Assembly (NCBI GenBank): GCA_023396225.1
Contig: JAEWWT010000010.1
Span: forward strand, 124,001 to 188,000
DNA length: 64,000 nt
Reading direction: 5' to 3'
DNA from: Bacillota bacterium
GTDB taxonomy: Bacteria; Bacillota; Clostridia; Oscillospirales; Ruminococcaceae
A model generated the notes under the pieces. That model did not search any database. It had not been told where the DNA came from and was given only the letters and a program-made list of their open reading frames with translations. Each line of letters starts with the position of its first letter. The first letter of the stretch is position 1. The position numbers were made by a program, and so were the translations under genes. Shown one piece after another: positions 25,381-33,876 of this stretch.

Positions 25381-26931
25381 TTAATTTTTTACTGATTCTG
25401 TAATTTCTTCAGAAACAGCTTTCTTTTTAGGATTATTTCGTGAATATAATTTTGCAAGCTTTTTAATCTTTTTACAAAGTGAAAGTGACATATCGCTTTC
25501 TTTCATTTGCCACATCCAGTTGCCATTTCCTACAGTAGACGGGGTATTCATTCTTGCTTTACTGTCAAGTCCGAGGAAATCCTGCATCTGTATAATAACA
25601 AGGTCGGATACAGAAGAATAAAGAGTTCTAATTAATCCCCAGTTAATCCCCTCTGATTTTGAAAGTCGGCAATATTGTTTTGCAAACTTCTTGGTTTTCT
25701 TATCAAGAGTTTTGTACCAGCCAACGGTTGTATCATTGTCATGAGTGCCTATATATGCAACTGTATTCTGAATATAGTTGTGCGGGAGATATGTGCTGTC
25801 CTTGTCATAGAAAGCAAATTCAAGTACTTTCATTCCAGCAAAACCTGTTCTCTTCAGCATTTTCTTCACGCTGTCAGTAAGGAAACCAAGATCTTCAGCA
25901 ACAAGATTTACGTTCCCAAGTTCTTTTTTTATTGTTTCAAAAAGCTTGTAACCAGGGCCTTTTTCCCATTCGCCGTTTTCAGCGGTCTTGTCCTCTGCAG
26001 GAATGGAGTAATAGCTTTCAAAGCCCCTGAAATGATCAATGCGGATCAGATCAAAAAGCTTCTGTGAATAAGATACACGGTTAATCCACCATTTATAGCC
26101 GTCAGCTTTCATGACATCCCAGTTGTAAACAGGATTTCCCCAAAGCTGTCCTGTCGGTGAATAGTCATCAGGAGGGCAACCTGCAACTTTAAGTGGTTTA
26201 AGATTATTGTCAAGCATGAAAAGCTTCGGGTCTGTCCATATATCAGCGCTGTCCGCTGAAACATATATCGGCATATCTCCGAATATTAGTATATCATTTT
26301 CATTAGCATAGCTTTTTACAGCGTTATACTGCTCAAAGAATTTGAACTGAGTGAATTTCCAGTATTCAATTTCTTTCTCAAGTGTTTTGCTGTATTCTGC
26401 AAGGGCTTCACCTTTTCTGAAGCGTATATCGTCAGGCCATTCAAGCCACATAACCTGATTAAAGTGATATTTAAGCGACATGAACAATGCATAGTTATCG
26501 AGCCAGTCAGCATTTTTTTTGCAGAATGTTTTATATGTATTAATCTCTTTTTTATTGCCAGAACTCAGAAATGTTTCACATGCTTTATGCAAAACAACAT
26601 TTTTTATACGGAAGAGTTTAGCATAGCTGTCAAAACCATTTGTATTATATAGAATTTTTACGTCATGATCATCTTCAGAAATTAGTTTTTCTTCAATAAG
26701 CTTTTCAAGGTCAATAAGCAGAGGATTTCCTGCATAAGCAGAATAACACTGATAAGGTGAATCACCGTATCCTGTTGGCCCTACAGGGAGTATCTGCCAG
26801 TATTTCTGTCCGCTTTTTTTAAGGAAGTTAATGAACTCAAAAGCTGATTTACCTAGAGTTCCTATACCATAGCGTGACGGAAGGCTGGAAATGTGTAGTA
26901 ATGTACCACAGTTATGCATAATAATATCCAC
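25381..26931 (-). CDS. malQ: 4-alpha-glucanotransferase (amylomaltase, GH77)
   Basis: 516 residues, normal length. It has the N-terminal SLPSRYGIGTLG and QILPVGPTGYGDSPYQ. The GH77 active-site parts are IRIDHFRG (nucleophile Asp), LVAEDLG (acid/base Glu) and GTHDNDTT (third acid). It moves glucan chains between maltodextrins in the cytosol. The start shown is GTG with AGGA 5 nt upstream; an ATG four codons later (26919) is possible. The leader before it shares a conserved element with the LRR lipoprotein gene at 40957. It probably reads through from degV. Confidence 0.93.
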   Translation of the reverse strand: MDIIMHNCGTLLHISSLPSRYGIGTLGKSAFEFINFLKKSGQKYWQILPVGPTGYGDSPYQCYSAYAGNPLLIDLEKLIEEKLISEDDHDVKILYNTNGFDSYAKLFRIKNVVLHKACETFLSSGNKKEINTYKTFCKKNADWLDNYALFMSLKYHFNQVMWLEWPDDIRFRKGEALAEYSKTLEKEIEYWKFTQFKFFEQYNAVKSYANENDILIFGDMPIYVSADSADIWTDPKLFMLDNNLKPLKVAGCPPDDYSPTGQLWGNPVYNWDVMKADGYKWWINRVSYSQKLFDLIRIDHFRGFESYYSIPAEDKTAENGEWEKGPGYKLFETIKKELGNVNLVAEDLGFLTDSVKKMLKRTGFAGMKVLEFAFYDKDSTYLPHNYIQNTVAYIGTHDNDTTVGWYKTLDKKTKKFAKQYCRLSKSEGINWGLIRTLYSSVSDLVIIQMQDFLGLDSKARMNTPSTVGNGNWMWQMKESDMSLSLCKKIKKLAKLYSRNNPKKKAVSEEITESVKN

Positions 26932-27047
26932 TTCTTTCCTAAAGTTGCTTCAATCTTGAATCTGAACTGAGTTTAGCTAAGTAAAATTTCTTCTGTATTT
27001 CTTGGAAAAAGAAACAAATAGCGACGTAAAAAGTATTTTAACGTTAC
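26932..27047 (-). promoter_or_regulatory. Shared leader element, copy 1 (malQ)
   Basis: The whole degV-malQ gap, read on the minus strand, aligns with the leader of the LRR lipoprotein gene (40830-40956). The best block is 26954-26987, identical at 31 of 34 positions, with cores CTTAGCT, AACTCAGTTCAG and TTCAAGA. A second block around AATACTTTT and CGCTATTT also matches. The pyrimidine run TTTCTTTTTCC can pair with the SD region AGGAAAGAA. It may be a structured RNA regulating translation, or a shared promoter/operator region. Confidence 0.6.
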
Positions 27048-27051
27048 TATC

Positions 27052-27930
27052 TTACTTTCTTCTTGTTTTGGATTTGAAGGCAATGCCGATAATTTTTGGT
27101 CCGCTGTTTGAAGAAATGCATGTACCTATCTGGAAAGTCATTTCAGGAGGATATCCCAAAGCCCTTGTTACTTCCTTTGTAAATTCCCTGCCTTCTTCTT
27201 CAAGATATGAAGTCAAAACAACATAAGGTGTCTGAGGAATAATATTCTCCATTGTAACTTCAACCATTTTAGGAATAATTGCCTTGTCGCCCCTTACCTT
27301 TGCGTCAGTGGAAGAAACACCGTCTGCAATTTTGATAATTGGTCTTAGTCCAAGCATTTCACCTACAAAAGCAGCGGCAGTACTTACACGGCCTGATCGC
27401 TTTACAAATTCAAGGGTATAGCATGCAAAATGTACTTCTGCACATGAGAACCAGTCATCAAGGTAAGCTAAAATTTCAGTCGGGGACATGCCTTTTTCAG
27501 CCTTTGCTGCTGCCTGAATTACAGGATAGCCATAAGTACCTGTGTAATTTCCCGAATCTACTACATATATGTTAATCTTATCTTTTGCATTCGGATGTTC
27601 CTCAAAGAAATTCTTCTTTGCGAGAAGAGCAGCAGAATGGGTGTTTGAACCCTTTGAAGCAATAGATACATATATAAGATCTGTAAATCCATCATTGTAA
27701 TACTTTGTAAAAGTCTCTTCAAATTCAAATGTTGTAATCTGAGAATGATGTGGCAAGTCCTTTGTATTTATGAGAATTTCATAGAATTCCATGTTCGGAA
27801 TATCACGCTCCCTGAATGAACGGTCTCCTATAACAACAGGGAAGCACAATATTTCAATGTTATATTTTTTTGCATACTCTGCGGGAATGTCTGACGCAGA
27901 ATCAGTAATTATCTTAATTCTATGTTCCAT
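27052..27930 (-). CDS. DegV family fatty-acid-binding protein
   Basis: 292 residues with the DegV pattern: KIITDSASDIP at the start, then HSQITTFEF, a mid region VDSGNYTGTYG, and FVKRSGRVS. DegV proteins bind a fatty acid; several Firmicutes homologues (FakB) present it to a fatty acid kinase. No FakA gene is nearby. It is third in the unit pdxK-like, trmL, degV, with 30 bp to trmL, and malQ lies after it. Confidence 0.88.
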   Translation of the reverse strand: MEHRIKIITDSASDIPAEYAKKYNIEILCFPVVIGDRSFRERDIPNMEFYEILINTKDLPHHSQITTFEFEETFTKYYNDGFTDLIYVSIASKGSNTHSAALLAKKNFFEEHPNAKDKINIYVVDSGNYTGTYGYPVIQAAAKAEKGMSPTEILAYLDDWFSCAEVHFACYTLEFVKRSGRVSTAAAFVGEMLGLRPIIKIADGVSSTDAKVRGDKAIIPKMVEVTMENIIPQTPYVVLTSYLEEEGREFTKEVTRALGYPPEMTFQIGTCISSNSGPKIIGIAFKSKTRRK

Positions 27931-27960
27931 AGTATCATAGTTCCTTTCCGGGCTTTGATG

Positions 27961-28470
27961 CTAGTCCCAGCTATATTTTGTAAGTTTTCCTTCAGTTGTA
28001 AGATCGGGAAATTCCCATTGACGCAAAACTTCATATGCTGCGATAGCAACAGAATTCGACAAATTAAGGCTTCTAAGATTTGTACGCATAGGAATTCTGA
28101 CACAGAAATCCTTATTTTTATACAGTAGTTCTTCAGGGAGCCCTGCATCCTCACGTCCGAAAACAATATAGCAGTTATCAGGGTAGCTTACATCAGAGTA
28201 AACATTTCTGCCCTTTGTGGTGAAGTAGTAGAATACACCGTCATTCCTGTTAAAAAAGTCATCAAGATTATCATAATAACTTATGTCAAGCTTATCCCAG
28301 TAGTCAAGTCCTGCACGTTTCAGAGTTTTATCGGATATTTCAAATCCGAATGGTCTTACAAGATGCAGCTTTGCACCGGTTACAGCACATGTTCTGGATA
28401 TATTACCAGTATTCTGAGGAATCTGAGGTTCAACCAGAACTATATTCAAGTTCTTTACCTGATTATTCAA
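27961..28470 (-). CDS. trmL: tRNA (cytidine/uridine-34-2'-O)-methyltransferase
   Basis: 169 residues of the SPOUT (SpoU) superfamily. Diagnostic segments are PQIPQNTGNISRTCA, LVRPFGFEI, FGREDAGLP and the C-terminal knot part RSLNLSNSVAIAAYE. It methylates the wobble ribose of some leucine tRNAs. The start is TTG with AAGGAG 12 nt upstream; no nearby ATG or GTG is in frame. It lies between the pyridoxal-kinase-like gene and degV with short gaps. Confidence 0.9.
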   Translation of the reverse strand: MNNQVKNLNIVLVEPQIPQNTGNISRTCAVTGAKLHLVRPFGFEISDKTLKRAGLDYWDKLDISYYDNLDDFFNRNDGVFYYFTTKGRNVYSDVSYPDNCYIVFGREDAGLPEELLYKNKDFCVRIPMRTNLRSLNLSNSVAIAAYEVLRQWEFPDLTTEGKLTKYSWD

Positions 28471-28494
28471 TTCTGTTTTATCTCCTTGCAGTAA

Positions 28495-29355
28495 TTACAG
28501 CTGTTCATAATCGCATAAAGTAGGGTTTGATGTAAGAAAATCAAGACAGCTTTCAAGCATTATTCCCTCTCTTGTATCTGTAGAGTAGCTGTATGTTGTT
28601 TTAATAGCATATTCAAGAAAAACTGTTGCTCTGTTCATTGCAATAGGCAGGCTGTCACCTCTGAGAATTGATCCTGTAAGCACTGACGCAAAAATATCAC
28701 CTGTTCCGGGATAGTTTGCACCGACAACCTTATACGGTACTCGCCAGAATTTACTGTGCTTTTTATCATAACCAATATTGTAAGCGTTTTCATCTGAATA
28801 TACGCTTGTTATTACAACAATATCAGGGCCAAGCTGTGAAAGTCTAAGAAGGAAATTTTTCATCTGTGAGGAAGAAAGCGACGGCTGATTAGGATTTTCA
28901 CCGAGAAGCATAGCCGCTTCTGTAATGTTCGGTGTGATAATATCAGCAATGCCAACAAGCTCACTCATTCTTGCTCTCAGCTCATTTGTACAGGTTTTGT
29001 ATGGCTTTCCGTGATCAGCCATAACAGGATCGACAACTTTAAGCGCATGTTTATAGCTTTCAAAAAAACGCAGACAATGATCAATCTGACCGATTGAGGC
29101 TAGAAAACCACTGTAAACGCAGTCAAATTCAAAGTTTAGATGTTTGTAATGCTTCAGAGCAGGCTCAATATAGTCCGTAAGATCCCGAATAACAAAATCT
29201 CCGAATCCTCCGGTATGGGATGAAAGTATAGCAGTAGGTACAGGGCAGACCTGAATTCCCATTGATGAGAGTGTCGGCAGGATAACAGAGAGAGAACATC
29301 TTCCGATACCCGATAAATCGTGTATTGCAGCAACCCTGCAGGTTTTATTGTACAT
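28495..29355 (-). CDS. Pyridoxal/pyridoxamine kinase-like PfkB-family protein
   Basis: 286 residues from ATG 29355 (SD AAAGG). It has the ribokinase-like fold: the N-terminal HDLSGIGRCSL and the ATP/anion-hole motif PGTGDIFAS with the catalytic Asp. TPNITEAAMLLG and VDPVMADHGK are typical of PdxK/PdxY proteins. It likely phosphorylates B6 vitamers in the cytosol. First gene of the unit with trmL and degV. Confidence 0.85.
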   Translation of the reverse strand: MYNKTCRVAAIHDLSGIGRCSLSVILPTLSSMGIQVCPVPTAILSSHTGGFGDFVIRDLTDYIEPALKHYKHLNFEFDCVYSGFLASIGQIDHCLRFFESYKHALKVVDPVMADHGKPYKTCTNELRARMSELVGIADIITPNITEAAMLLGENPNQPSLSSSQMKNFLLRLSQLGPDIVVITSVYSDENAYNIGYDKKHSKFWRVPYKVVGANYPGTGDIFASVLTGSILRGDSLPIAMNRATVFLEYAIKTTYSYSTDTREGIMLESCLDFLTSNPTLCDYEQL

Positions 29356-29433
29356 ATTAAGCGTACCTTTCAGTAATTGTATAAGTAAGACATAAACAAT
29401 CTCTATATGTTTCAAGACAAAAATATTACAAAT

Positions 29434-29462
29434 ATTATACTATAAAATATAAAAACATACAA
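29434..29462 (-). promoter_or_regulatory. Promoter of the pyridoxal-kinase-like operon
   Basis: Minus-strand TTGTAT, 17 bp, TATAAT, about 80 bp upstream of the ATG. Confidence 0.6.
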
Positions 29463-29564
29463 GAGTAAATTCAAAATTAATAATCAAGGCATTGAAAACA
29501 GGAGAAAAATAGTATACTATATAATATGTGTTTATATTTAAATAATTTCTTGAAAAGGATTATA

Positions 29565-29679
29565 AGTTTGAAAGATAAACTTTCAAACTCTGAGTTTTGT
29601 GCTTTTCGAACTTGTGTTCGAAATATTGCTTAATAAAAAAACCATTAAAAGGGGGAGGCATGCTTCCTGCGGAAGCATG
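29565..29679 (+). promoter_or_regulatory. Hairpin-rich leader of ung
   Basis: Three perfect hairpins in a row: AGTTTGAAAG / CTTTCAAACT (29565-29589), TTCGAAC / GTTCGAA (29605-29622), and CATGCTTCC-TGC-GGAAGCATG (29659-29679). The third lies between a strong SD-like GGGGGAGG (29651-29658) and the start codon, so folding it would bring the SD near the ATG at 29689. A promoter is likely around 29492-29525 (TTGAAA and TATAAT-like boxes), but the spacing is not ideal. Confidence 0.5.
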
Positions 29680-29688
29680 GTAATAATT

Positions 29689-30357
29689 ATGATAAAGTTT
29701 AATAATGAGTGGGATGAACTTTTGCAGGATGAATTCAAAAAGGATTACTATCTCAAGCTGCGTGAATTTCTTAAAGAGGAATACTATTCAAAAAAGATTT
29801 ATCCCGATATGAATAATATTTTTAATTCACTTAAACTGGCTTCATACAGTGACATAAAAGCTGTTATTCTTGGGCAGGATCCATATCACGGAGCAGGTCA
29901 GGCACATGGTCTATGCTTTTCTGTACAGGAGGGAACTCCTCTGCCCCCATCACTTCAAAATATATACAAAGAGTTATATTCCGACTTAGAAATCCCTCCA
30001 GTAAATAGCGGAGAACTTTCAAACTGGGCAAAAAGCGGGGTTCTTCTTATGAATGCTGTGCTTACAGTTCGTGAGGGACAGCCAAATTCGCATAAAAACA
30101 TAGGCTGGGAGATTTTTACTGACAGAGTTATTGAATTGCTTAATCAAAGGCAAAAGCCTATGGTATTTCTTTTGTGGGGTGCAAATGCCAGAGCAAAGAA
30201 AAAGCTAATAACAAACTCAGCACATCTTATCCTTGAATGTGCACATCCAAGCCCTCTTTCTGCTTATAATGGATTCTTTGGTTGTAAGCACTTTTCAAAG
30301 ACAAATGATTTTCTAAAATCTGTCGGGCAAGAGCCAGTAAACTGGGCTGTTAATTAA
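29689..30357 (+). CDS. ung: Uracil-DNA glycosylase
   Basis: 222 residues starting at MIKFNNEW, the normal family length. Motif 1 GQDPYHGAGQAHGL holds the catalytic Asp, LLMNAVLTV forms the uracil pocket, and HPSPLSAYNGF is the DNA-intercalating loop. It excises uracil from DNA. In-frame ATG codons exist at 29677 and 29689; the second matches the family N-terminus. It is a single-gene unit with an unusual folded leader. Confidence 0.95.
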   Translation: MIKFNNEWDELLQDEFKKDYYLKLREFLKEEYYSKKIYPDMNNIFNSLKLASYSDIKAVILGQDPYHGAGQAHGLCFSVQEGTPLPPSLQNIYKELYSDLEIPPVNSGELSNWAKSGVLLMNAVLTVREGQPNSHKNIGWEIFTDRVIELLNQRQKPMVFLLWGANARAKKKLITNSAHLILECAHPSPLSAYNGFFGCKHFSKTNDFLKSVGQEPVNWAVN

Positions 30358-30420
30358 AAATTAATAATCTTATAAGTTAATTTTTTTTGAAATTTTTTGT
30401 TGTATTATGTTTATAAAGTC

Positions 30421-30449
30421 TTGAATTTATTAAATTTATATGATATACT
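30421..30449 (+). promoter_or_regulatory. Promoter of the SLC13-type permease gene
   Basis: TTGAAT, 17 bp, TATACT with extended TGA. It leaves a leader of about 140 nt that is AT-rich and shows no clear structure. Confidence 0.7.
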
Positions 30450-30597
30450 GTTTTTGGTTGTGCAAACATTATGTGGGATAATTCATAATATCTTATGCTT
30501 TTTTATACATTATATAGATATAGCAAATTGATTTCTAATAGTTTACACACTGTTAATATTTATTAATAATAACTTATTTTTATATTTAGGAGAATAT

Positions 30598-31704
30598 ATG
30601 AGTCAATTTCTTGCCTTCTGCAAGAGGGAAATTATTCTTATTATTTCTGCCGCTGCGGCAGTAATTTCTTGTCTTTTTGTTCCTGTAACTGATTATATTC
30701 AATATGTGGATACAAATATGATCAGCATATTGTTCTGTCTTATGGTGGTTGTTGCAGGTTTTTCACAAAATAATGTTTTTAAACGCTTTTCACAAATTCT
30801 GATAGGAAAGTGTGGGAATACACGTTCACTTACGGTAATACTTGCAATGATGACATTTTTTTCGTCAGCATTTATTACTAATGATGTTTCACTGATAACG
30901 TTTGTACCGTTTACAATACTTACATTTGCTTCAAAAAAAAGATACATACCATTCGTAATTACCATCCAGACAATTGCAGCAAACCTTGGCAGTGCCCTTA
31001 CCCCTACCGGAAGTCCGCATAACCTTTATTTGTTTTCTGCATACAAGATGTCAGTATTGGATTTTTTTAAGATTACTTTTCCAATATTTTTAATAAGCTT
31101 TTGCATAATCTTTGCTTTATCTATGTTTGTGAAGAAAGAAACTGTTGAAACAGCACAGGAAGATAAAATTGAAATCAGTAATAGGTCATACTTATATCTG
31201 TACTGTATTCTATTTGCACTTTGCCTGCTTTCAGTATTTAAAGTTATTGATGTTATGGTTGTGCTTGTGTCTGTAATGATTGTTGTTGCGATTGCGCAGC
31301 CGAGACTTTTCTTAAAAGCAGATTACGGTCTCCTCGTGACTTTTGTATTTTTCTTTATTTTTATCGGAAATATTCAGAATATAGAACCTGTAAGAGAATT
31401 TCTTACAGGTATAATTAAGGATAGAGAATTTATTTCATCCATTGCATTAAGTCAGGTTATAAGCAATGTTCCGACAGCAGTAATGATGTCAGGATTTACT
31501 GATAAAGCATCTGATGTTATACTTGGGTGCAATATTGGGGGTCTCGGTACGATAATGGCTTCACTTGCAAGTCTTATCTCATTTAAAGCGTATTTGAGTT
31601 CTGAAGAAGCTAAAACTGGGAAATATATGGCTGTGTTTTCAATTGTAAATTTTCTTGTTTTGATAATTTTATTTATTATTACATATAAGTTTTTTATATT
31701 TTGA
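30598..31704 (+). CDS. SLC13/ArsB-NhaD-type permease
   Basis: 368 residues with about ten TM segments. The motifs SAFITNDVSLITFVP and ANLGSALTPTGSPHNLYL, and the second half's SQVISNVPTAVMMSG, match the two inverted repeats of the ion-transporter superfamily (citrate/dicarboxylate or arsenite type). The substrate is not identifiable. AGGAG lies 8 nt upstream of the ATG. It stands alone between its own promoter and the GH44-type gene's promoter. Confidence 0.8.
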   Translation: MSQFLAFCKREIILIISAAAAVISCLFVPVTDYIQYVDTNMISILFCLMVVVAGFSQNNVFKRFSQILIGKCGNTRSLTVILAMMTFFSSAFITNDVSLITFVPFTILTFASKKRYIPFVITIQTIAANLGSALTPTGSPHNLYLFSAYKMSVLDFFKITFPIFLISFCIIFALSMFVKKETVETAQEDKIEISNRSYLYLYCILFALCLLSVFKVIDVMVVLVSVMIVVAIAQPRLFLKADYGLLVTFVFFFIFIGNIQNIEPVREFLTGIIKDREFISSIALSQVISNVPTAVMMSGFTDKASDVILGCNIGGLGTIMASLASLISFKAYLSSEEAKTGKYMAVFSIVNFLVLIILFIITYKFFIF

Positions 31705-31797
31705 CCGATATATATTATAAGATCATAAAACTCTCCATTCCTATTTGAAAAGTATTTATACGTTATTACTGTAGTTATAGGCGTTTGGTTTCTGTGC

Positions 31798-31826
31798 TTG
31801 CAAACATGCTGAATGTATAGTATAAT
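31798..31826 (+). promoter_or_regulatory. Promoter of the GH44-type / GGDEF operon
   Basis: TTGCAA, 17 bp, TATAAT, 65 bp upstream of the ATG at 31892. Confidence 0.75.
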
Positions 31827-31891
31827 ATAATAAATGATTATAATGCGCATATATATTATAAATTGTATGCAAGTTTTGAGAGGATAAAATA

Positions 31892-33847
31892 ATGTTATCT
31901 GTTAAAAAGATATTATCAGCTTGCTTAACATCATTTATCAGCTTTAATTTACTTTTTTCCAATTTTTCAGTATATGCAGAAAATGATAATAATAACGGCG
32001 AGAAAATCACTGAAATTACTATTTACCCAAATGAAGGACATAAAAAAATCAGTCCGTATATTTATGGTATAAACGATAATACAGATTTATCAGATGTTAC
32101 TGTGAACGCAGTAAAACAGCAGGGAAATCTTCTTTCATCATATAACTGGGAAACAAACTACTACAACACCGTGTCTGAAAAAGGGAACTTTAATAAATTT
32201 GCGCTTGAAGATGACTTTAGCAAGGATGAACTTGATACCCCGGGAATTTTTGCTTATGACCTGATGAAAAAAGCTGATAAATATGATATATCTATGACAC
32301 TTACAACACTTCCGATGATGGGGTATGTTGCAGCAGATTCTTTTGGAGAAGTTAAGGGAGATAATTCGGTTGTCAGGTTTTTGAATACAAGTTTTAATAA
32401 AGCTGATTCTTACTTGCTTGTTCCTAATAAAAATGATGACAAGGTATATGTTGATGAGTACATCAGTTACCTTGTGTCTAAGTACAATTATGCATCAAAT
32501 GGTGGGTTTAATGGCTATTTCCTTGATTCTGAACCTGAATACTGGAATGATAGATTTAGCATTTTAAGACCTGATCAGCTCACTGCACAGGAGTTAATGA
32601 GTAAATCAATACAGTTGTCGATGACAGTAAAAAATATTGATCCGGATGCTGTTGTTTTTGGTCCGTCAGTTAAGAATATTTCTTCATATGTAAATTTGAA
32701 CAACTCGTATGACTGGGAGAAATATAGTGAAAAATATACATGGTTTATAGATTTCTACCTGAGTAATTTCTATGAAGCAGAAAAACAATCCGGAAGAAGA
32801 ACACTGGATGTACTTGATCTTCACTATTTCACTGAGGCATATACAATGGTTGGTACACCTGTAATTACCGGCAAGGATACTCTTTCAAATGCAGAAAGAA
32901 TCCAGTCAGTAAGAACTTTGTGGGATTCAACTTATACAGAAAATAGTTCATCTGTTCTTCTTAATAAACAACATACACCAATTATTCCTACAGTACAGGC
33001 ATCAATCAGAATGTATTATCCTGATACAAAGCTTTCTTTTTCAGAGTACAGCTTTGGCGGCGGCTCAAATATTAGCGGTGGAATTGCACAGGCTGATGTT
33101 CTTGGTGTTTTTGCTGCTAATGATGTTTATATGGCAGGACTTGTACCTGATGCAAGATGTTCATATCAGAAGGCTGCAATAAATATGTATACCAATTATG
33201 ATGGAGAAGGAAGTTCATTCGGCGAAACACTTGTCAAGTCTTACAACGGTGGAGATATTTTCAGTTCAGTTTATTCTTCAGTGAGCAGAAAATCTGAGAA
33301 AACATTGAAATCAGTTGTTATTAATAAAGACGTTAAAGATAAAAAAGCTTTAATATCAATTGAATCACCTGTTAAATTTTTAAGTGCTTCTGTTTATGCT
33401 TTTGATGAAAATAATTCAGATATCAAGCTGGTTGACAAGATAACTAACATTGCAGGTAATGATTTTGAATATACACTTTCACCGCTTACTGTTTATATGT
33501 TTGAGTTTAATGGTGATGATGTAATTGAAAATACTGACAGTAATTCAGAAAATCCTAAGACAGAACCGACTGAGAGTGTTACTCAGGAGGTTAATACTGA
33601 TACTGGTATTTCTGAAAGTAGTGAAATTATTACAGAAGTAAGTAATAATGAAAGCTCACTGGAATCAGTTGATTCCACAGTTACATCAGTAAGTGACATT
33701 GCTGCATCAGATGATTCGGATAATCCGAAGAAGAGCGTGCCGATATTTGTAAAAATAATAGTTTCGGTGCTGGTTGCGGCAGTTATAATAATTATGGTTT
33801 ATGTATATTTCTTTGAGTGGAACAAAAATAAATATAAAAGAGATTGA
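31892..33847 (+). CDS. GH44-type protein with C-terminal membrane anchor
   Basis: 651 residues. A signal peptide (about 1-29, ending VYA) is followed by a GH44-like catalytic region (about 35-540), a Ser/Thr/Glu-rich linker (545-615), and one TM helix (about 622-645) with a basic cytoplasmic end. The acid/base candidate is Glu214 in LDSEPEYW and the nucleophile candidate Glu385 in SFSEYSFGG. Known GH44 enzymes have Asn-Glu-Pro at the first site; here Ser replaces Asn, so activity may be altered. The SD is GAGAGG. A Cache-PAS-GGDEF gene starts 29 bp later, suggesting a membrane glucanase or glucan-binding partner of a signalling protein (inference). Confidence 0.78.
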   Translation: MLSVKKILSACLTSFISFNLLFSNFSVYAENDNNNGEKITEITIYPNEGHKKISPYIYGINDNTDLSDVTVNAVKQQGNLLSSYNWETNYYNTVSEKGNFNKFALEDDFSKDELDTPGIFAYDLMKKADKYDISMTLTTLPMMGYVAADSFGEVKGDNSVVRFLNTSFNKADSYLLVPNKNDDKVYVDEYISYLVSKYNYASNGGFNGYFLDSEPEYWNDRFSILRPDQLTAQELMSKSIQLSMTVKNIDPDAVVFGPSVKNISSYVNLNNSYDWEKYSEKYTWFIDFYLSNFYEAEKQSGRRTLDVLDLHYFTEAYTMVGTPVITGKDTLSNAERIQSVRTLWDSTYTENSSSVLLNKQHTPIIPTVQASIRMYYPDTKLSFSEYSFGGGSNISGGIAQADVLGVFAANDVYMAGLVPDARCSYQKAAINMYTNYDGEGSSFGETLVKSYNGGDIFSSVYSSVSRKSEKTLKSVVINKDVKDKKALISIESPVKFLSASVYAFDENNSDIKLVDKITNIAGNDFEYTLSPLTVYMFEFNGDDVIENTDSNSENPKTEPTESVTQEVNTDTGISESSEIITEVSNNESSLESVDSTVTSVSDIAASDDSDNPKKSVPIFVKIIVSVLVAAVIIIMVYVYFFEWNKNKYKRD

Positions 33848-33876
33848 TTAGCAGACATATTATTGGAGGAAGCAGA

